Of a stretch of DNA of 50,602 nt, positions 43,605 through 50,602 are shown piece by piece (within the stretch, counting starts at the first letter, position 1; the number at the start of each line of letters is the position of its first letter). This DNA comes from Ceraceosorus guamensis (Eukaryota > Basidiomycota > Exobasidiomycetes > Ceraceosorales > Ceraceosoraceae). The notes beneath the pieces were generated by a model, which did not search any database, was not told where the DNA came from, and saw nothing but the letters and a program-made list of their open reading frames with translations. The stretch lies in the NCBI RefSeq assembly GCF_003144195.1, contig NW_020290099.1:1-50602 (forward strand). The letters run 5' to 3'. A program made the translations under genes and the position numbers.

Positions 43605-45279
43605 TTTGCTTGGAATCGTTCGAGTTTGAGCAAGGAGTGTGACACGCCGATGCAGTTGCGTTGGGAGCTATGGAGAGAAAGAGGGTATGACAAAGGTGGG
43701 GATAATGCGAGGTGGTGGTGGGAGATCAAGATCAAACTCGCGCTGCCTGCCCGCCCTTCTCAAGACAAAAGCGCATGTATGCGCCCCCTCCCTTCACTCC
43801 TGTCCAGCCAATCACGAATCCATGTGAATGCCAACCCCGCAAAACTCAGACTCGCGACTCGACCAATCATGAATTCAAGATCCATCAAAGTGTACATTGG
43901 GGACCGGAAGATTTCACGGTCTGAACACCGTACCGGTGTGCTGTAGGTAGCGCTCCAGCAGATTCACACGCAGTCGTGCATTGTGAGGTTTTGAGTGTCA
44001 AGAAATCAGAAATGCGTGCGCGCGCGCGTGCGTGCGTGCGGCTCGATCTTCGTGCGTGATTGCGTCTGCAGCACATCTATCTGCTGCTGCTGCTGCCCGC
44101 ACCCAGCAGCCCCATATGGCAGCCCACGCATGCCACAGCTGCTGCAGAGCCGGTCCGATCATGCAGCCGAGCGATTTGATTCACATTCCTTGATTCGTTC
44201 TCGCGCGCGCTCTTGTCCCCGCCAGACGCGCGCGAGTCGCATGGCCGCGGGGAAAGCGGAGAAGCGCGGAGAGCGGAGAGCGCGCGGAGAGCCCGGGGCA
44301 TCATGCATGCTGTGTGCTTCTAGACAGCTGAGCCACGTGGACTGGCCAGTGTGCCTGCTGCAAGTCACCGCACTCGGCTCCGCCATAGCTGATGCTGTCT
44401 GCCGCAAAAAGAACTTTTTTATTTGGTGAGCGCTCAAATATATATCTGAAAGTCTGAATCGTTGATGATACTTGGCGTACCCGTACTTTGACTGTATCAA
44501 TATGTATGCACGCTGAGTCTTGAGATCGAATTCCGAATTCACAATTGTGAATCAAATGGTGAATGTGGGGAGACGAATGTGACGAGAGCCTAGGCGCCAC
44601 AGATAGATGGGTCGCGCGGCTGACTACCGCCTGCCTGATGGCCATGCACTCACACTCTTGACTCTGTCTGTTGTGACTGCAATCAAATCGCGTCAGATGG
44701 AAAAAGAAAAGTGGTGAGTACTGTATCAGCAGGAAGAAATAAGAAAGCGTCGGAATCTTGAATAGCAAAGCGAGACGCGTGACTAGCGCGCAGCTTATAT
44801 TCAAGATTATTGTAGAAGAAGCCCCGCACCGGCCGCACGCCCACGCACGCACACACCCGCTTTTCCCTCCACACCGCTCAACCACCCGTCAAAAGCCAGT
44901 CATCACGAGCCACAGGGTGAGTCACGAGTGTGCCGAGCGCTTCTTCGTGACTCGTGATCGGTATCTGGCAATCTTCTAGCGGTGCAGTGAGTTTGATGAG
45001 CGGTGATCAGAGTCGAGGTGCGGTACGGTACGGAAGCTAGCATGCACACTCATCAGACTCATTCCCGGCTTATCGCTCGCTCGCTCGCTAGCTAGCTAGC
45101 TTCAATCTCGATTCAAATTTGAGAGATTGAGCCACCCCACCCGCCCGAGCAAAGTCTTCGATCCCCTCGTGACTTCAGCTGCACATCACACAACAACCCT
45201 ATATACATCAGCCACAGCTAGCTGCTGCCCATCTCCTCCCGCCGTGAATCGCAGTCGTCCATCGCGCACACGACGTGTG
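43605..45279. promoter_or_regulatory. Divergent region CRC1 / C1-THF synthase, rich in simple repeats
   Basis: 1.67 kb. Holds a GCGC/GTGC alternating run (about 44015-44040), CTG triplets (about 44084-44098), GCTC/GCTA tetranucleotides (about 45074-45102) and an ATATATACAT box near 45200, about 75 bp before ATG 45280. Several open frames without ATG or motifs are not called. Confidence 0.45.
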
Positions 45280-48200
45280 ATGCACCCACCTTCAAGCTCC
45301 CTTCGAGCTCTCATCCGCACTCGCACATCTACCTACTCACACTGCCTCAAGCCTTCTCATCTCCCCATCCAAGCTCAAGCTGCAGCTCCAGCTCCAGCTC
45401 CAGCTCCAGCTCCAGCTCCGGCTCGGTATATTTGCGCATCCGCATCTCGACAAGTCGCATTACCCTCCGCGACTGGCAAAAGCTTCGCGCGCATCATCAC
45501 CCCAACATTGCCCAGCATTCAGCCCGTCGCCAAGAGGAGCAAGTTCACCATGTCCAGCTCGGGCGCCATCATTCTGGACGGCACGGCCATTGCCAAGTGA
45601 GTAGGGGTGCACCGCGCGCACTCGTTCAAGCATGTCATGCTTAGGCTGACCGTCCACTGCATCGTCGCATCTACTTATTCAGGTCTGTCCGGGCAGACGT
45701 AGCGTCGCGTATTGCCGAGGTGCGCAAGACGCAGTCCAAGTTCCAGCCTCATCTCGTCATCGTCCAAGTTGGGGAGGACAGCGCGTCATCGACGTACATT
45801 CGCATGAAACGTCTAGCAGCCGAAGAATGCGGCATGAAATTCACCCACGTTCATCTGCCAGCAGGAACATCGGAGAGTCTGATCGTCAGTCGAGTAGGAG
45901 ATTTGAACGAGGACACCTCGGTCGATGGCATCCTCGTGCAGCTTCCCTTGGGCAATCACATCGATGCGGCTGCCGAGCGCAGAGTCACCGAAGCCGTCTC
46001 GCCCGAGAAAGATGTGGACGGTTTTCATGCGCTCAATATCGGTCATTTGTCCAGCAAAGCTTGCAATCCCGCTTTTGCGCCTTGCACGCCTGCTGGAGTC
46101 ATTAGGCTGTTGGAAGAAGCTGGACTCAAAGACCTCTCGGGACTCAAAGCTACCGTCATTGGAAGATCTGACATCGTCGGAAACCCCGTGGTAGCGCTGC
46201 TGCGATCCAGAAATGCCACCGTTACGCAATGTCACTCCAAGACGAAGGATGTGGCGGCTCACGTCAAGGATGCCGATATCGTCGTCGCTGGTCTAGGCAA
46301 GACGCAGTTTGTCAAGGGTGACTGGATCAAACCCGGCGGGGTGGTCATCGATGTGGGGACCAACTACATTGCTGACTCGACAAAAAAGAGCGGCCAAAGG
46401 TTGGTTGGAGATGTGGACTTTGATGAAGCTTCTAAAGTTGCCAAAGCCATCACTCCCGTGCCCGGTGGTGTGGGCCCCATGACGGTGGCCATGCTCATGG
46501 TCAACGTGCTCGAATCGGCTCTCAAGAGCTCTAGCAGCGGAAGAGCGAGAGGCGTCACTTCGCTGAATCCCATCAACATCCTCGAAAAGGTACCTTCGGA
46601 CATTGAAGTGGCCAGAGCTCAGACGCCAAGACCCATCACTACCATCGCGAGGGAGATCGGTCTGCTGTCGAGGGAGTTGGAACCGTATGGGGACGTCAAG
46701 GCAAAGGTCGCCCTGTCGGTATTGGAAAGATTGCAACATCGAAAGAATGGCAAATATGTGGTCGTAGCAGGAATCACACCGACTCCTCTTGGTGAAGGCA
46801 AGAGCACGACGACGATCGGATTGGCCCAGGCGCTGGGAGCTCATCTTGGCAAACCAGCTTTTGCTTGCGTCAGACAACCCTCCCAGGGACCTACGTTCGG
46901 CATCAAGGGTGGAGCAGCAGGTGGAGGCTATGCGCAAGTCATCCCGATGGAAGAGTTCAACCTTCACTTGACTGGCGATAATCATGCGGTGCAAGCTGCC
47001 AACAACCTTTTGGCAGCAGCCATCGACGCTCGCATGTTCCACGAGGCCACTCAAAAGGATGGTCCGCTCTTCGACCGGCTTTGCCCAAAGAAGAAAGGCA
47101 AGAGATCTTTTGCACCAGTCATGTTTAGGAGGTTGAAGAAATTGGGCATCGACAAGACGGATCCGGAAGAGCTTACGGAAGAGGAGCGCGTCAAGTTTGC
47201 CAGGTTGGATATTGATCCCGAGACGATCACTTGGCATCGCGTCACCGACACCAATGATCGCTTCTTGAGAGGCATCACGGTCGGACAAGCGCCCACTGAG
47301 AAGGGACACACCAGGGAGACGGCATATGATATTGCAGTTGCTAGCGAGTGCATGGCTGTTCTTGCTTTGGCCAGCAGCCTGCAGGATATGCGGGAGAGGT
47401 TGGGTCGCATGGTCGTGGCTTCTAGCAAAGCTGGACAACCCGTCACTGCGGATGACATCGGTATCGGAGGAGCATTGACGGTGCTCATGAAGGATGCGAT
47501 CAAGCCGAACTTGATGCAGACGCTCGAAGGGACTCCCGTCTTTGTGCACGCTGGACCTTTTGCCAACATTGCGCACGGAAACAGCAGCATCCTTGCCGAC
47601 GCCATTGCGCTCAAACTCGCGGGTACGGAAGAGGGCGAAGACGATACGAGCGCGGGCTACGTCATTACGGAAGCTGGATTCGGTGCGGATATAGGCATGG
47701 AAAAGTTCTGCAACATCAAGTGCAGAGAGAGCGGCTTGAAGCCGGACGCCGTGGTGCTGGTAGCCACGGTGCGAGCGCTCAAGACGCACGGAGGAGGACC
47801 GGAAGTGACGCCTGGCAAGCCGCTTTCGGAGGTTTACCTGCAGGAGAATCTGGACATTCTGCAAAAAGGCTGCGTCAACCTCGAGAAGCATATCGAGAAT
47901 GCAAAAAAATTTGGTCTGAAGGTCATCGTTGCTGTCAACAGATTCTCTACGGACACGCAAGCGGAGCTGGACCTTGTGGTCAAGCAGGCGCTCAAGGCAG
48001 GAGCTGACAAGGCCATCCCGGCCAATCACTGGGCGCAGGGAGGCGAAGGTGCCAAAGACCTTGCTCAAGGCCTGATCGATACGCTCGAAGGCGAAAAGAG
48101 CAACTTTGAGTTCCTGTACGATTTGAACCAGGACATTGAGAAGAAGATCGAAACGATTGCGAGGGAAATGTACGGAGCGGATGGCATCGAGGTTTCGGAC

Positions 48201-48562
48201 TTTGCAAAGAATCAAATCGACACGTACACGAGACAGGGATACAGAAATTTGCCCATCTGCATGGCCAAGACGCACGTGAGTTCTTTGCCCTTGTTTTGGG
48301 ATGGCCTCGGTCTGGAATAAGTGGACTGACCAGTCTTGCGAACGCCTCGCCTCGCCTGCAGCTTTCCCTCTCGCACGATCCCGTGCTCAAAGGTGCCCCG
48401 ACTGGCTTCAAAGTACCCATTCGATCCGTCAAACTTAGCGCAGGTGCAGGATTCCTTTATCCGCTGTGCGGCGCTATGCAGACCATGCCCGGACTCTCTA
48501 CAGCCCCCGGATACCTCAACATCGACCTGGATGAGGAGGGTCAAGTAGTCGGTTTATTCTGA
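45280..48562 (+). CDS. ADE3: Trifunctional C1-tetrahydrofolate synthase, three exons
   Basis: Exons: 45280-45596, 45683-48275, 48362-48562; 1036 aa from ATG 45280, or 946 aa from in-frame ATG 45550. The enzyme interconverts 5,10-methylene-, 5,10-methenyl- and 10-formyl-THF and formate for purines, thymidylate and methionine. The N-terminal dehydrogenase/cyclohydrolase has [12 protein letters not shown] (catalytic Tyr and Lys), [48 protein letters not shown] and [14 protein letters not shown]. The C-terminal formate ligase has the ATP loop [35 protein letters not shown], and ends [19 protein letters not shown]. The first 90 residues are basic and Ser/Ala-rich with few acids, like a mitochondrial presequence, and include an (Ala-Pro)n run. 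Two starts could give mitochondrial (Mis1-like) and cytosolic (Ade3-like) forms from one gene. Confidence 0.92.
45383..45420 (+). repeat. GCTCCA hexanucleotide repeat in the C1-THF synthase leader
   Basis: About six units of CAGCTC, translated as alternating Ala-Pro inside the putative presequence. In-frame length changes would be tolerated. Confidence 0.8.
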
Positions 48563-49184
48563 GGGCCCCCGCATGGATTCTGCCTTTCTTTTTCGTTGAT
48601 TCGCGTACCTGTTCGATCGATCGAACAAATGAAAGGCCGTCTGCCCTTTTGATGCACCCAAACACTCCCCTATAGAGCGCCTCCGACGCACCCGCGTTCC
48701 ACCGAAAAAAAAAACCATCTTCTTGAGTCCTCCCCCTTTTTGTTCTGCCTTTTTCACAACGCAAACTTGGAGTCTGTCTTTGCGCCCCCACTGCGACTTA
48801 CTTTCGCCCCTTGCCCTTCTACACGTGCTTCCATCAAAGGGGGATTCAACGTCCCCCCCCCCTCTTCTTTGCCTGCCTGCCCCCCGTACTTTGCGCGCTT
48901 GCTCAGAGCGCCCTTTTTCCCAGCGCCCTTTTTCCCCCAACCTTGTCCTAGTCACGCGCAAATCAGCTTCTGTACTTCATCATCCCATATCAGCAATATC
49001 CAAAGACTTCAACAGCATCCCATTGCATTGAGATTTCTTGTGGGGCGGGGGCGGTAGGGTCCACACATTTTGCGAAAGAAAGAAGAGGACACGGATGACG
49101 CGGTCGGGTAGGAATCGAAGGGCATGCGAATTGCGCCCCCCCCCCCCCCCCCCGCGCCGCCGTCCGGTTCACTTTGGTCTTTTT
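48563..49184. other. Intergenic between convergent C1-THF synthase and ETR1
   Basis: 0.6 kb. Pyrimidine-rich plus strand, a short direct repeat AGCGCCCTTTTTCCC (about 48907-48936, twice), and a run of about 17 C at 49138-49153. No gene. Confidence 0.5.
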
Positions 49185-50560
49185 TCACTGGAATCTCAAA
49201 AACGTCTTTGCTCCTTGAGAACCCTGCATCGTCTCGCTGATGATTCTTCCCGCTTGGTCAACATGTCTCTTTTCACCTTGCGCCTCTCCACTCTGCTGAT
49301 CATGCGTGAGGGTGATGATGTTGGCCTTTGGCGGAGCCAAGATCGCCTCGGCATACCAGCGCGCCAACTCGGCAGTCAGAGCAGCGCGTTGCTGTCGCGT
49401 GTGCATGGCATACCACGTGGTCATCCAGAAGCCTCTTGCTTTGAGATCTCGAAAGATCAAGAGGGATGCGGGTAGGGATAGAGGGGAGCGCGACATGGCT
49501 CCGTACGTGACGAGCGAAGCGGAAGGTCTGGCGTTGCGAAAAGCGCGCGCGCGCCCCCAACAGGTCCCGGGAAAGTATGGCCGCATCACCGATCAAGGAG
49601 CAAATTCGTGGGCCCGGCGGCGGCCGGTTGCAAAGAGTTTCAAGCGTTAGCAGTCAAAAAGAGAGAGAAGGGGGGAACCAGGGCCGGACCTGGTACGCCG
49701 AGCTGAGCCCCGCCCCAGCTGCACTCACGCGAGCAACTTGGACATGTTCGTCGTGTCCTTTCCGCACAAGGCATTCAGAGCCAGCTTGATAGGTCTACCA
49801 TTGGCGATCCGCTTGACCGCATCCTTGGTCTCGCTCGACGTTTCCCTACTGGACAAGGCCTCGTACGTAAAGACGTGCGTTCCCGGTCCTCCTCTTCCCC
49901 ACTCTTCAAAGTCGGAGCGCAAGCTTTGCAAGTCTGGTCTGTACGCGGAGCGCGAGCGGATCATTCGAGCACAGGTGGGCCAAATGGAACATGGGCGGGA
50001 TTGGTGAGATTTACGAGCTGAGCTTGGAGCTTTGCCCCGGGCTGAGCAAGACGCACCTGTCTCGTACGAAATTGATCGTCTCTACGCCTAGCACACGAGC
50101 TGCTAGCTGCACCACCGCTTGTCCCACAGCAGCTGAGCAGCAACGTTGCGGGGTCAAAGGCAAGTGGTGTGAGCACACGTATGAGCACTCGCAGTCGCGC
50201 CTCTGGAACATGAGGTGTGGAGCTGGCGCAGATGGACGTGTTGGAAAAGGGACTTACAATTGGCCGCATTTTGCACAATCACGTCCCCTTTCTTTAGCTG
50301 CTCAAATTCTCGCAGCATGCAAATCGCCGTTGCCGGGTTGATCATCAAGGTGGAGCCTGTCGAAGCCCAGGGGGTGTGGGCGAAAATACATGAGGACGAG
50401 CAGCAAGTCTGGATGGTGAGGAGAGGTGCGCATCGACAAAGCAAAGGCTGCTCATCAATTCGTGCTCACCCATGACGTCTGTGAGGTTCTCTTTCGCTTC
50501 GCGTGGAATGGGAATGAGATCCGAGGCAGGTGCGATCATATGAGAAGTCCAAGTGCCCAT
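49185..50560 (-). CDS. ETR1: Mitochondrial enoyl-thioester reductase (Etr1/MECR), 3' five exons
   Basis: Visible exons: 50560-50470, 50356-50259 (donor just after 50258), 50132-50057, 49938-49729, 49527-49185. The N-terminal third lies beyond the right edge; the pyrimidine-rich run at 50583-50602 (minus strand) is the tract of the preceding intron. It is an NADPH-dependent 2-enoyl thioester reductase of mitochondrial fatty acid synthesis, needed for lipoic acid and respiration. Seen: GTWTSHMIAPASDLIPIP, MINPATAICMLREFEQL, KKGDVIVQNAAN, the nucleotide-binding SAVGQAVVQLAARVLGVETI, INFVRDRPDLQSL, IKLALNALCGKDTTNMSKLL, LVTYGAMSRSPLSLPASLL and IFRDLKARGFWMTTW. These fit MECR rather than other medium-chain reductases. 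The C-terminal 40 residues are less conserved, and a further small intron there is possible. Confidence 0.85.
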
Positions 50561-50602
50561 CTAGAGTCCGAGAGGAATGGGTGTGGGGAGGGAGGGGGGG
50601 GG

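Noticed and set aside
44301-44885. A 194-codon minus-strand frame with hydrophobic stretches
   Set aside because: Made of simple-sequence and pyrimidine-rich promoter DNA between CRC1 and C1-THF synthase; the hydrophobic run is compositional.
46293-48275. A 660-codon open frame on the minus strand
   Set aside because: Exactly antisense to the formate ligase domain of C1-THF synthase. It is a codon-bias shadow with no recognisable motif.

Overview
The window looks like a nuclear chromosome segment of a basidiomycete fungus, most likely Ustilaginomycotina (smut relatives). Genes have short GT-AG introns of about 50-110 bp, the housekeeping set is typically fungal (carnitine carrier, C1-THF synthase, Vps74, Etr1), and one end carries a Ty1/copia retroelement. 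The lineage below phylum is an inference from style and gene content; no marker in the window fixes the species.

Left two thirds (about 1-32 kb): a tandem array of eleven members of one gene family (U1-U11 here). A full member has a long exon 1 with an N-terminal F-box and a body that resembles beta-propeller blades, then a tiny exon 2 (31 nt in most members, always entered in phase 2 and left in phase 0), then an exon 3 of about 200 codons with its own blade-like start (DTLV..WG..LVRPYS) and often a C-terminal DATTIY...DFG motif. U2, U10 and U11 look complete. U3, U4 and U8 have one frame break each in exon 1, U4 and U5 lack the C-terminal motif, U6 has lost the F-box, U7 and U9 are exon-3 fragments, and U1 begins 36 bp after a copia LTR. 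This is a birth-and-death gene cluster. It is interrupted at 16.3-20.6 kb by two conserved nuclear genes arranged head to head: a MED4-like Mediator subunit and an RBM25/Snu71-type splicing factor.

Middle (32.3-35.9 kb): a six-exon gene on the minus strand for a large (about 1081 aa) predicted secreted protein. It is mostly low complexity (Ser/His/Pro-rich) but carries two diverged copies of an about 90-residue module, and an intron falls at the same place in both copies. I do not recognise the module; this is the best candidate for something undescribed.

Right third (37-50.6 kb): conserved, mostly mitochondrial or secretory genes. In order they are the complex I LYR subunit NDUFB9 (minus, with a 16-nt microexon), GOLPH3/Vps74 (plus), carnitine/acylcarnitine carrier Crc1 (minus), trifunctional C1-tetrahydrofolate synthase (plus, with two plausible starts giving mitochondrial and cytosolic forms), and mitochondrial enoyl-thioester reductase Etr1 (minus, 5' end beyond the window).

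No rRNA, tRNA or CRISPR was found. Exon borders were read by eye from splice consensus, phase and family similarity; no transcript data were available.
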